A stretch of 64,000 nt of DNA from Stercorarius parasiticus (Eukaryota > Chordata > Aves > Charadriiformes > Stercorariidae). Positions 39,005-52,000 of this stretch are shown one piece after another (within the stretch, counting starts at the first letter, position 1; every line of letters starts with the position of its first letter). The position numbers and the translations under genes were made by a program. Under the pieces are notes generated by a model. That model saw nothing but the letters and a program-made list of their open reading frames with translations, was not told the DNA's origin and ran no database searches. Where the stretch lies: the NCBI GenBank assembly GCA_013396915.1, contig VWZL01002227.1:1-64000 (forward strand). Reading direction: 5' to 3'.

Positions 39005-39770
39005 CTCAAAGAACTCATGCGGAATGGATGACGTTCTGAAAGACTGTAAAAAGGGCAAAAATAGCACTAATCCTTGAAAACCAGGGGGAAGGAAGTAGAC
39101 CAGGAAACTATACAATTTAGCCTAACTTAAATTCCTGTAAAAGTACCGTAACAAATAAACTCATTGAAAGCAAGATGAAAAATAATAGCCCTCATCAATT
39201 CATCCATTACAGATCCTGTCAAACCAAATTATTTCTCTTTATGACAGGGTAACAAGCTGATGGATAAAGGAGAAGCAGCAGATATGATTTATTTTGACCA
39301 CTAAAAGGCTTCAGGCACCATTTCACATGACAGTTTCATGCAGAAGCTGGGGATCTAGATGATCCCCCTGTAAGGTGGCTGCACAAGCTAGGTGCAAAAA
39401 TCAAGCTCAGAAGAATTGTTTCAATGGCTTGCTGTCAAACTCTAGGGTTTGACATTAAGAAAGGTTGCACAAAGTCCTACCCTAGGCTGGACACTACTTA
39501 GTGCTACCGTTAATGTCTTGTATCAAGAAGAGAGAGGATATTTACTCCATTTGCAAGCAACATGAATCTGGCTACAAGCACTAAGGGTGGCACAGGATTT
39601 GAATTCAAAGTGATCTTGACTGACAGGAGTCAGTCAGTCAGACTGAAAGAGTTATGTTTGAATTGTATAATGACAAGTGAAAGGTTTTACACATTGGCAG
39701 AAAAAAAAAATCAAGTGCAGAAGTATAAGATGGAGAAGGTTGGCTTGGCCTTAATTTTTCTATGAAGGAA
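39005..39770 (+). mobile_element. Very old CR1/L3-like LINE, RT remnant
   Basis: A strongly decayed LINE on the plus strand. Read with frame slips, it follows the CR1/L3 RT order. CAGGAAACTATACAATTTAG (39101-39120) is equivalent to PGNYRPVSL, ATTCATCCATTACAGATCCT (39199-39218) to QHGFxxGRS, and GATTTATTTTGACCACTAAA (39286-39305) to DxIYxDFSKAF. The catalytic FADD position is now F-A-S-N (39550-39561). The last conserved bit is TTACACATTGGCAG (39685-39698), equivalent to VLHxGR. The C-terminus and 3' UTR are missing. Divergence is far greater than in the other CR1 copies, so it probably predates modern birds. Confidence 0.75.
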
Positions 39771-42700
39771 CTGGTTTCCTGATTACAGATCAAATGTAAC
39801 TGCAAATTGTATTTTATATGTTCATTAATTTTTAAGGCAATCCTGTTAGATGGATGATATCCATGGTTGGAGAAAGGTATCTTCCTGTGCCCAGGCTTTT
39901 AGTCAGATATATCTATTCTCTTCTCCTTGCACCTATTTTCTCATTTAGCAGTGGATGGTCCATCTCTGCTTTTATCATCTAATGGGTACCATAAGCTTCA
40001 GCTGTCTTTTCTCCAGAACTACAAAGCAAAGTCTTTTTAGTACTTGGATGGCCCTTCAGCAACCAAGAAAGGTAGCACATGATAGAAATTCAACTCCCTG
40101 TTTATTTCCAGTTGATGACTACCATGTTTACTTGATCCTCAGGCTGCTTAACTGATGATACTTCTGAAGTACTGCTGCGAATATTACCACTTTCTGTCTC
40201 CAGGGTAGTGGGGCCACTCCCGTTTCAGAGATGTAGTGGAATAAATTAGGCTTAGCTGATCATTTCTTGAGACACAGGATCATGCAGTTGCTTGAGGTCA
40301 GCTCCAGGGGCCACCTCTATATAAAGTTCTGGACCAACCCCTTAAAAATAAATTGGTATAAATAAATATATATCTGTATATTGAAGTAATTATTCATATA
40401 GTTTATAAATTTGTACAATTTCTAGAAATACATGTATTTACATTTTCATATATGTAGCATATGCAGTGATCAAACTGGACAAATTGGGTATCTCTAAATA
40501 TCTGAACTGATTGAAATCAATAGAATTAGTTAGCAATGCTAAGCAAATTAATGAAATTTAAGAAGATTACCTGGAAAAATGCCTGGGGTTAGATCGTTTG
40601 CACTGTAGAGATAGTGGACATCCTTAAATTAGACTAGACAGAGTATTAATACAAACACATAAAGATGTCAGGCAAAACTCTTTAGTGAGAGGGTATGAGG
40701 GACCTGTGAGGTTCCCCAGCTGTCATTAAAGGAATGCAAGTGGGTTTGTACTATAGATGAGCTTTCACAGAAGAAGAATGAGTGCCTATGATCTCGGATG
40801 AGCGAACTTAAAATTAAGCTAGATTTTTATCTATTTCTGAAATTAAAAGCCTAGTCTTATGAATGCTGTCATGTATTTAAATGTGAGGCCTTTACTATCA
40901 TAAGCATTTTTACTCCTTGAGTTGATGTTCTAGTGAGATTTCTTCCTGGAAAAATTAGATTACTCCACTATGAGTCACGCAAGAGCCTGGGGAATGTAAA
41001 ATATTTAGTATGATTATGATTAGCTCTGTATACAATGACATAAATATGAAGGTGCTCTGCACACAAATTATTTAAGTTATGTTAAGGCAGGTATGAGGTA
41101 TTCGCATTTTCTTAATTAGAGCAGAGATTGTGTTTACATAATTCGTCTTGATTATGAATGTTCCTACAAGGCTCTGGGAAATTGTACTGAGCCCTTTTCA
41201 GAAACGTTTGCACCGCCTTAGTATTGGGAGATACAGTAGACAGTGTGGGGATATTCAAACAAAAAGGATAATCTAGACAAGGATTCAGTGAGGTGGACTA
41301 TACTTTATTTTAGCTTTTATTGAAGCTCTTAGATTATAAAGATCATTGCACTGGCCTATCTAAATAATGAACTATTTCTGGATTTCGTATTAATAGTGAA
41401 TCCAAAAGGAACAATACTGAATTGTAATTGTGTAAAATATTTGCATTTGTAACTATGATTGAATGGCATGCATTAAATCTGTTTTGTCCCATTGATTTTC
41501 TTGGAAAACCCATCTTAGCTAAATTACCAATGGCAGATTTTTAAATGAACAAGATCTTTGCTTAAATAATGGCATCATAAGTGGGATCATATGCACAACA
41601 TGGTAATCTCTTGATTCTGCCATTTTTTTATACCTAACTTCTATGTATAGCTACTAATATTTTTTCTGGGTTGTCTGACACTTGCCTATAAAGTTGAAAC
41701 TAGTAAAATAAAGCAAGAAAACTGACAAATTATCTACAGACTACTTTCATTAGTAAAGTCTCTGAAGCACAAATTCCACATTTGACAGATCAGTGACTCT
41801 TCTGATTTTTAGAATATGACATGTACAGAAAACGATGATCCATTGACTGTTCTGTTTTTCCTTTACGAACTTTCTGCCACTGCATATTGTGAAAGGTCTG
41901 AAGAGAAAATAAATTTGGTTTCCTTGCAAGGGAAATATTCTAAATATAAACATAACTATTATATGCATAGATATACACATAACTATTATGTGTATAATAC
42001 TTTTAAGCAATAATCAATGCCAAGGATAGTCGGGACTGTGTATTTTCAATGACTTGCTCAACTCCTAACAGGAATTGGGTAAAATTTAGGCTCTTCACAT
42101 CAAGAGAAGATCCAAGAGCTCTTTAAAGATCATGCTACCTAGAACTTAAAAGATGTCTCTGCCGTTAAGCTCCCTAACTATTTGAGATACTAGATGATGA
42201 GGTAGCTAAACTCTACCAAAGTCCCTCAGAGGGACCTAATCATCCAAGCATTTTAGTCAGACTTAACCCATGCAAATTGCACTGAGGTGTGCACAAAGCT
42301 CAGTGTTTTCATTCTCAAAAAACAGTTTGGTCACAACAGTGCATTTTTTTTTCACCATAGCCTCACCACTGCAACATGGATGTAGGAAATGGAAAACCTG
42401 AGCTCACATCTTCTGCAGGCTGAAGTGATTCAGTTGCACCGATCTCCTTGCGTAAGAACACCTTCACCACTATTGTAGTATCTCAGTTTGTCCTGGGGAG
42501 TGGTGTCTCCATTCTTGTTCTTGAAACCAGGAGACATTGCAGCCAAAAATGCAAAATGGAGGTATAGAAGATGACAACTCAGTCGTCCAGTGACTGGGTT
42601 TTCAGCTGAGAGGATGTGGAGGGACCCGAGCAGTTTTTTAATCCAAGATCTATCTAAAGGAAACTGTATCGATCATTCAGTTCTTATGAAAAAGAGGAGT

Positions 42701-42844
42701 TTTATTGGCATACTTTAAGAGTAAAACCTACCTAATTAGTTGCCCACTTCGTAAGAAGAGTCAGATATTCTAGGTCCTTAGCGGCTATAGCTGTGTAATC
42801 TGAAGTGTGAAGGAGACCTTTTTTGTGTATGTCCTTATATGAGC
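39771..42844. other. Non-coding stretch (about 3.1 kb)
   Basis: AT-rich, no gene recognised. Segment 40195-40340 is more GC-balanced and could be an unidentified old repeat. At 41950-42005 a CATAACTATTAT unit occurs twice about 30 bp apart in AT-rich sequence. Confidence 0.5.
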
Positions 42845-43028
42845 GTGGTGGGCTGACCCTGGCTGGACGCCAAGTGTCCACCAAAGCTGCTCTATCACTC
42901 CCCTTCCTCAGCTGGACGGGAGAGAAAAAAATATAATGAAAAGCTTGTGGGTTGAGATAAGGACAAGGAGATCACTCAGCAATTACCATCACAGTTGGAT
43001 AAATGGAATTTATCAAGTATATTGCTAC
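42845..43028 (-). mobile_element. LTR fragment of bird endogenous retrovirus (3' end)
   Basis: The plus strand reads CGTGGTGGGCTGACCCTGGC, then CACCAAAGCTGCTCTATCAC, CCTCAGCTGGACGGGAGAG, GTTGAGATAAGGACAAGGAG and ATCACTCAGCAATTACCATC. This is the reverse complement of the last 180 bp or so of the same LTR type as the element at 25823-26578 (compare TCTCGACCCACAAG and GAGGAGGGGGAGTGA there). Only the R/U5 end is present, in minus orientation. The boundary at 43028 is approximate. It is a truncated solo LTR. Confidence 0.8.
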
Positions 43029-46000
43029 TTCTACTAATACTATTACTATTAGTAATGGAGTATGTGTGCACTATGTTTGTGAGGTATAAAATAAAAGATA
43101 TTAATAAGTTAAAGATATTGCTTAGGAAATTAATTTGTGCCACACTACAGTATCTTTTAAATTAAGCAGTCAAATGAAGAAATCTTTTATCTCTCTAAAT
43201 TTTAATTATCGGTACACTGTTTTCAACATATTCATAAGCAATTTGATGTGCTAGAAGATACTAAGTGTACAACAAAGTACAGAATATTTTTATCTCTACA
43301 GCTTAGAACTGCATGTTAGTCTGGGACACATAGTAGTTGGGTTTCATAAATTCAGTCTAGTCCTGGCACCTCTCCCAGTGCAGACAATTCTGTTCCTATT
43401 CCTTTGATTGAAAGAAGTGGTTGATTGTGTTATCCATATGAGCAGCAGGCTGAATAACAAAGATTAAAGGGCACATGATTGTGTTCTTGCCAATGACAAC
43501 AAAAGAAAAATGGCATGTTGCCACCTTCTATCATGATAAGCTTTCCTTTGGTTCTCCCCTCTACAGTTTCAAAAGGGAATTTTAGTTTTAGTTAATACAA
43601 GGTAACTTTCTGTGGAATCATTCAGTAATACCAAATAATCAAGGTTAATGTATTCTAGAAGTTGCATTATTTTCTTTCCTTTAAAATTAATGATGTTTTC
43701 TTATGTTTTTTAATCAGTTTAAATGAAGCATTCTGTTGATAAGAGATTGAGTTACTCTAACTGGAATGTCATGCAAAAGAGGCGTGATTGGCTCTTGTAA
43801 TCTGACCAACGCAGGTGGAATTTTTTAAGATCCTGTGGAGACTACAGCAGGTAAAAGACCGTAAGACTGTGTGCATAAAAATATGTCGATGCTTGCAATA
43901 ATTCTGTCTCCATCCAGGCTGAATTCCTTTGAATCCTCTCATGCAGTGCTCACAGAATGATTTCCATAAAGGTTTTACAAGATGGGACATAGCAGCTTGG
44001 GGTGCTCTTGGCATGAAATGATTTACACATTCCTCGTGTGATATGTGCTTTGTAAAGTTCGTTAGGAGAAAGGTGCCATGTTGATATTAGATTAACATCT
44101 GATGATCCAAGTATCACACTGTGAAATGAGTTGATATTTCTGTTTCCTATAAATAAAGGTTTGTGTGTTTAGTTAAACATTCTTTGTTGCATAACAAAAT
44201 GCCATTTTTATTTCTAATGGTTTTATTTTATTAAGATATTCTTGATTGTTATTGATTGGGATGAGATTTATCTGACCTATCATTTAGCAATTAAATTTTA
44301 GACGAACTGAGTCATTTTTTCTGTTTCTTATTTACGAGTATCACAATTTGCATATGTGTATCAGTCAAGGTTAGCCAAGCTACTGCCAAATTTTCTGACT
44401 TGTTATTCATGAATGTCTATAATCTTGGCAACTCAAATCACATGCTGTCATTTTTGTTTCTTAATTAAATATCTCAGACACCTATAAATCAGAAGTAACA
44501 AGTAGTTGCTGCCCACAAATTAGTGTGCTCACACATGCTTTACTGCACTTGTGATTAGAGGACATGTTGTACATACGAATATCCATTCTAATAAGAAATC
44601 CTTCATAGAAAGCATCGTAAATGTTGAACCATGAGATGGAATCTTGACTGAGCAAAACATCTGTTGACGCGTGCCTTCTAGGTGCTTGAAAAACATTTGA
44701 CTGAACCAAGTATCAACTGCTAGGTCTAATTTGCAAGAAATGTTGTAAAATGTAAATAACGCTACAATTTAATAAGGATCTCACGAGGAGACAGTTCTTC
44801 AGCAGCCAATTAGAGTGAATTGACTAGACAGGCCTATCTTCAAGGAGCTGAGCAAAGTCAAAACTTCGGTTAAATATTTTTTTATATATAATTTTTGCGT
44901 GAGTTACTCTTCACCTATGAAAGCCTCAAATTACAAAATGTGTAAATCCAGCTCGAGATGTTCTTTTTCTCTACTCTTTTCTTATTAGATGTGGGAGCAG
45001 TCCTTAATAATTAACAATTTGTTGTGATAAATATTGCTAAATAATTCCCTTTCACCTTTTATTTATATAACTCCTAGCTACAAGGATATTTTAAAGAAAA
45101 CTAGAATAAAAAAAATTTAAGATAAATAGAAAAAAGAATACAGTTACTCAGTATCATTCCTTAACGTATGTGGTTTTTTTGTTATTCCACGTCCAGCCAT
45201 ATTCCTGCTGGTCTAGGAACATCAGCAGTTAAGAAATAACATAAATAATTCTCCCAGAATAATCACTGCATCAGCAGTTAGAAGCAGGAGGTGTGGGAGG
45301 CAGCTCTTCAGTAACCAGCTGGGGTGAGAAAGTGTTGAAGTGCTGAGGCAGGAGATTTGCGGGGTCTCTCAGGGAGTCCAGCCCCGCATCTCCCCTCTTA
45401 GGGTAAGACTTGCAACACCCACCTAGAAGACCTGAGCAGACTTGTATCCTATCGGAGACATTTCACCCCTGACACTGGGTCAAAATTACCTCGCTGGATA
45501 ATGAGTTGCACTTGTATTAAGATTTTCATGCCAACATCAAAATTTAGGAACAGAGCATCTTTCAGAGTATACCTTTATAGCTTCACAAGACACCATTCCC
45601 ATAGCTACTCCCTCTGATTAATTAGATAGGAGAACTTCATTAATGACTTAGCAGCAGGGTAGCTTGTACCTTCCTCCAGGAAACAGATTAATAATGCAGA
45701 AAATACAGAAATTACATACATAAGATGGTACATATTTACATTTTATGTTTCAAATCTGAAAATCTGATGCCAAGTTTCAGTAGAGAAGCTGAATCATGTT
45801 ATTAAAATAAGACTTGCTTCATGTGGCATCCCCTGATCCAATGAAAAAAAGGAAAGGAAACAAATAGCAACTTATGTTCATGAATGTTATTTCTGTTCAT
45901 TTATTCTTAGTGAGAATTTTGTATAAAGTGCAGCTAAAAGCTGATCTTCTTTAATGGAAATCATTGTATTGGTCCCTATGGAGGAGAAGAAGAGGAAGAA

Positions 46001-49000
46001 GCATCGTTTAAAGTGACAGCTGATTTCTGCGGTCTGTTAATGATTCCTTTGGAGATTCCTGAAAGCATCCTGGAAACAAGTGAATAAAAATTGCAGCATC
46101 AATGGTTTTCTCTGGGAAGGCACTATGGCTGCAAAATTCCATGTCCCAGCCAGAATGGGAAGTATAAATTGCAAGGACTATTACTCCCTGCTATTTGAGA
46201 CCACATAATGTGGACCACATTAGCTGAGAGAGCATGCCCACATCCCTGTATACCGAGCTCGTTTGTCAGCAATTACTTCATTGCCAGTCCATTCAAGTTT
46301 AGAACAGAAGTAAATAAGCACATGCTATATCTGTGCTTTATTCAAACTTGCAACTAGAGGCCACCCTGTCAAGCATCTTCGATGGAGGTGAGAGAACAAG
46401 TGTGAGGGTAACAAAATATATAATTCTGATATAATGAAAGAGCAAGATGCTTTTTCACACTCAGATTCATTACAAAACATTTGTAAGATGTTTCAAAGAC
46501 TCCTGCTAAATTCTGATTAATAAAAAGCTATACGGATGCAAGGAATGAGATCTTTGGGTAAAAACTGAAATGAAAGGGCATACCTTTGTTGAATCCATCC
46601 TGGGATATCTAACCTCTGGAAGGCCAAAATATGCAGACCTTTTTTTTTTTTTTTCTAGAAGATAAAAGAGCTTCTGACTTGGTCTAAGAAGACATTTCTT
46701 TGGAGGCAGGTTATTCTTCAAAGCTGTCTGTTCCGACAGGAAGGTTGTGATGGGGCCCATCGGCATGGTGTTTTAATGGTTTATTAAGGTAGGCAAGGTG
46801 AGTCCTAAAGGTTAGCGGAGGGGAAGAAAAGGGTTCAAAACCTACTGGAATAGCATTGGAAGAGGGTTAGGGCAAATGGTGCCAAACCTGAGGCTGTCTC
46901 ACTATACTGCATACTATTTTTGAACCTGGGATTGCAATGCCCAGAACAGCACCCAGGTGTGCTCATAAGAAACCCCAAACTATAAATCGTTTTATTTATC
47001 TTCAGCATTCTGTGTTTGAAGTCAGCAAAGCTTTAGTATAGTGTACTTTTCTAGGCTGAAGTTTACTTTAATCTCTTAGACTCACAAAAAATAGCTGTGG
47101 AGCTATGGAATACACTGAAAAGGCTGAAATGGCTTTCAGAAATCATGGATATGCATATCTGCTAAGTTTAATAAATAGATAATTGCCACATCTTCTTATC
47201 CGTCTTCATGAAAGGTATTGCAGTCTAAAAACTCATCTGCCCATCACTCAGGGAAACGGATTGTCACCTTAATCTCATCTAGTTTGTCAGAATTTGCCCT
47301 GCGGGTTTGTTACAAAGTTTTCCAGCATTAGCAAGAAAAGAGATGCTGCACCGTAAGTATTTCTGGGAAGTTTCTGACATGATGTCCATGCAACAAAATC
47401 ACCTTGAGTTATGCTGGCGTGTGGGTAAGGTACACATAAATAATTTCCTTATTGTTTTCAGCATCTCTTTCAAAAATTGCAGCTGCCTTTCTGTCAGCAC
47501 TCTGTGTTCTGTACTACAGTAAAAGTTCGAGGCATTTGAGTTCCCAATTTAAAATATTTTCGTGCCAGGACTGCAAAAACTAGTTTTGAACCTAAGCTGA
47601 TATGTTCTGTACAGAACTAAAAATCTGCTTGGTCTGTGAGATTGTTTGGAACTGAGTAGTTAGAGTAGACATTCTTGCAAAAGTGCTCTGTTGTACACTT
47701 GTATTTGGTACCAAAATTGATCCATGTAGCTTGACCTGTCTTTCCCATATTCAGTGGGCCTTGATGAAGCCCCAAGTAGTGATTCCTCCTCATTTTCAGC
47801 TAGCAATTTGAATTTAAAACTTAAGTAAGACAGAATTTTCCTTTTTTTTTTTTTTTAATTCAATGCAAACAATAGGTAAGGTAGATGCAGAACTTCTTTG
47901 TGATTGTAACTGGGAGAGGGAGACTCACAGGATTAATCTATAAGGCAACCAACCATCTATCCATAATTTTTATTCTAAAATATAGGTCATAGTATTAAAC
48001 AGTTTGTTTATGTTTTAAGTTCCAAGCTCTAACTCAACAGATTACCATACTTTTAAGAAGTTACCAGTACATTTAAAATGTCTTTTAAACATGCAAGTTC
48101 TAAGTTGCCTTGGGATTTTAATATTCATATTAAGCCTCAAAATGGAAATTATTTCAAATACTTAATTTAGACCTATGAATATTTTAGAAGACCAAATTAA
48201 TGTGTAGGATGTAACACAGTGCCTAAAGACTGTTTGCAAATCAGTGAAGTTAAATGAGAGAGTCTCTGTATTTTTATTTGAAGTTATTTTAAAATAGAAG
48301 CTTTTTGCTATGTTTTGTTAATTACAGCATATAGATTTTTAAAGTAATAGGAATTACTTAGCCTTTATTCTTTTCTTAACAGAGTAAACTGATGAATCAT
48401 AGCAGGTGTCTACATTAAGTATCAGTGTGCTATTTCAAGCTAAAAAGAGCACAAAAGCACAGAGGATACCCATGTAAAATATTATAAATAATAATCCATA
48501 CAAAAATGTTTTAATGGTTAATGACACCAGCAGGTTAGGAAAAGACACAGGAATTGAGGAATTTATTTTAGAATTTAACTATGAAAGCCTCAGTCATTCT
48601 CCCAGGTTGCCACTCATGATGTCAATATAAATTCATATTTATCTGACACAGAAATTTTTATAAATTATAATTTTTATAAATGTTAATAATATTACAGTCC
48701 AAAGAGTTTCTTCGAGAAAAGTGGTATATAAATACTATGATTGAGAGCCTTATTTAGTGTCGTAAGAAGCAGAAATCTGGAGCAAGAGTTCTGAACTGCA
48801 ACTATTACAGAAATTATTACAAATTACGACTATAATAAATAATGAATCAGGTATCTGATTTTATTTTTTTTTCCCACAGATGGTAGACGCTGGCAATCAT
48901 GACAGCGTCAACATACTACTGCGAACACAAGGAAGGAAATAATGATCAGCCACATAACATCAGCTTTTCCACCTGCTGAACAGAGAAATTGCTGTATGGT

Positions 49001-52000
49001 ATCTCTGGAAACTTGGACATGCATGTGACAGCACTGCGCTGAATACAGCTCCGGTGCTGCCTGGCTTTCCTCTCTTGGTCCAGCAAATGCTCTCCTAGAA
49101 AACACATGGGCATAAAATGCACCATAGTGGTGTCCATGGTTAAGGCGGTGAAAACTGTTATCACCCATGTCAACCAGGAGGATGTCCACAGCGAACTAGC
49201 CCTACCTAGCACCTCCTCTGAGTGGCATGTGATGCCCTTTTGGTCATAAAACAAAAATGACCATTTTCCATGCTGTTTATTTTGTTCTTGGTTGGAAAGG
49301 TCTGAAATCACGGGAGAGCCGCATTTTTAAAGCATGAAACTGAAAGTATGCATTCAAGCTGTCCTCCAGCACATATTTCAAAATCAAACAGCCTCCCAAA
49401 AGTCTTGTGTCATATCTACCAACCCCACGTGGATGTAGCATATGTCATAAAGCATCTAAAATGACACTACATGATGATGGTTGGCATTAAATATCAACTT
49501 CTCTTTTTCTGAGAGAAAGTATGTCTTCAATACTGTGTTCTAAGAACTGGAAATACTGCATATGCACATTCTTACTGTGATTTAAAAAAAAGGGGGGGGA
49601 TAGCCAGTAAACTTTGTCTCTTAAAATAACAATGGTAAAATATAAATTGTCACTTGTTCAATTAGCTTTGGGATATAGAAAAGAGGTAACCAATAGGTAC
49701 AACACAAATTTTACCTTTAGAAAGTCATTCTGACTACTATCCCATTTTCAAATCCTGACTAACCCTGCAGTTTGTGACCAAAACTCAGCCATGTATTGTG
49801 TTAAAAGTTGTAACGGAGCCTTTCAAAGCAAGAAACCTTTTAAAACACGAGCTCTTTAACCCATCTGACCTTGATAGTCTCATATCAAACTCAAATTTCC
49901 TCTCCCCTTGTGTTTGTACTCTAGTATGAGAAAATAGGAAGTGTAGCAAAATTAATTCAATGAGTATTATTTTCTTAGTATGAACTGCTACAGTATATAT
50001 AAGTACAAATATGTGATGTTTATTTTTTTTACTGAAACTAATTTGTACAAATACTAGGGCAGCGTAATCACGAGTAAGCTCTACAGAGAATAAATCTTAC
50101 ATTATGAGCACATTTGTGTGCCTGTCTTTTTCTTCTTTTAATTTCCATCAAATTTTCTTGTGTCTCGTCACAATTCATGATGCCCTGTTAGAAATAACTA
50201 CAATTGAAATCTTCTTAGTTGTTTTGGTGATAGATATGTATTGCACGCCTCCACCATAAATCGATCTCAAGGAAAATCTTCCAACTTCTTTTTTTTAAAT
50301 GCAGGAGTGCTGTCGCATATATCTAAATACCCACACATTTTTTTCCTTATTCCTTAGACTTGCCTCAAACCACCTGATTAGAAACGGTTTCCATTTAACT
50401 TTGACATGCATTACACTAAGCAGAAATTATTACCTTACTTAGGGGGCTTAAAAAAGTGGGGTCTCCTGTCCTTTGAATATCTCTAACACAAGACTTTGTA
50501 GACTTCTGGTGTCTCTCACTTTCTCTCCAAAAATTTACTTTCTTTGTCACATTTGTCACTTGTGGCATTCAAAAGTTTTCAGGCAAAATGTTCCTCTCTT
50601 TGAATTTTGAAAAAGCTTTTTGAACCAGCCTGAAAGAATACAGCTGTCTGTAACTGAAATGTCTGTGCACATGGTCTGTGATTGTTCGTTGCAATATACC
50701 AAGAATACTGGTGCGATTTAAGCTTAAGCACCGCAATTTAACCCCCTGATGACACCTGCCCTTTTTGAACAGCTCAGCCTCTTCCCTCCACTGAAGGCTG
50801 ACTAAGAACCAGAAACCAGGCATTCCTCTCAGCATCTGTGTTCTTTGAGGAACTCAAATCCCAAAGGAGCTTTTGGAGCAGTTCCAACACATATAATGAA
50901 TCTGGTTCCTCAGAAAACTTAGTTGAAAATGTCTCTTCCTCTAGAAGAGAGCTAGAAGAAGGAGTGGTTTTTTGCGACAACCCAGAAGGGATACCATCCA
51001 CCCAGCCTGTGTGACCCTGGTTCAATGCTGTGACTGAAGGAGTACAAATCTTCATTTCTCAGGGCAGTGTCTTAACTGCAGGCTCTGTCCTGCCCCATGT
51101 CAAACCCAAAAGCAATTCAAGGTATTGGGAAGCAAGAGAATAGCAAAGAGAGGAACGGTACAGCATATAAATGGTCAGAAGAATCACTGGGCATGCAAAA
51201 TCAGACTATTGTGCTCTAAGACTGACATGATTTTACTTCTAGCAGTCAGGTATGAGTCTTATTGAGTAGTGACATCACCTACTAGCTTTTAAAAAGTCAC
51301 TTGCAGTCCTACAAAGTTCTTTGAAAGAAATGATGTGAACTTATATTTTTCAAGAGAACATTATGCAGATCAAAAGGCCCTGAGCTCTAGAGAACGGTGG
51401 GATTTCAGACGTCTTTTGGTTAAGTCTAGACATTTGCCTGCTTAGCATGCTGGCTGTTTTGAATTCCATCCTGAGACGTCTCCCTGGACAGTGACAATGC
51501 AGATCATTCTCAGGAGACGTTTTATTATTCACATAACTTTTAGGCATCTCACTTCTTTCTCGGGATTAATCTTAAATTGATCTACTCTGACCTTTTTATG
51601 TGGATGATTTTATGCAAAATGAAAGTTAAGCATCACTCTGAAGGAGCGATATTGCTTTTTTGCCATTATGTTTCAAGTATATTTTGTCACTAAATTTGAC
51701 AAGCAGTTAAGGTGACAAAATCCCAGCTCTTTCTAAAAGCATACACATATGCTGTATTATAAGGCAACACAGCCTGTGCTGAACAGAGGTGCAATCACAC
51801 TGCTGTCAGAGGTGGTGAGCTGTGGGCTAAATGAAGCATCATTGAAGGACCTCAGTAATGAATCCTATTCCTCCTCTATTCTCTACTGAAAAGGCACTTA
51901 TGAGCAGGGGATGCTCTGCCCCATTATTCACAAATATTTGGTTTCTGAGCTTATGATAATCATTAAGGGTTTGAGAACATGGGCAATGTGTCCTCCACAA

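Noticed and set aside
46831..46850. GGGTTCAAAACC, similar to a tRNA T-loop
   Set aside because: No acceptor stem, D-arm or anticodon arm can be folded around it. Other GTTCAA occurrences in the window are equally isolated.
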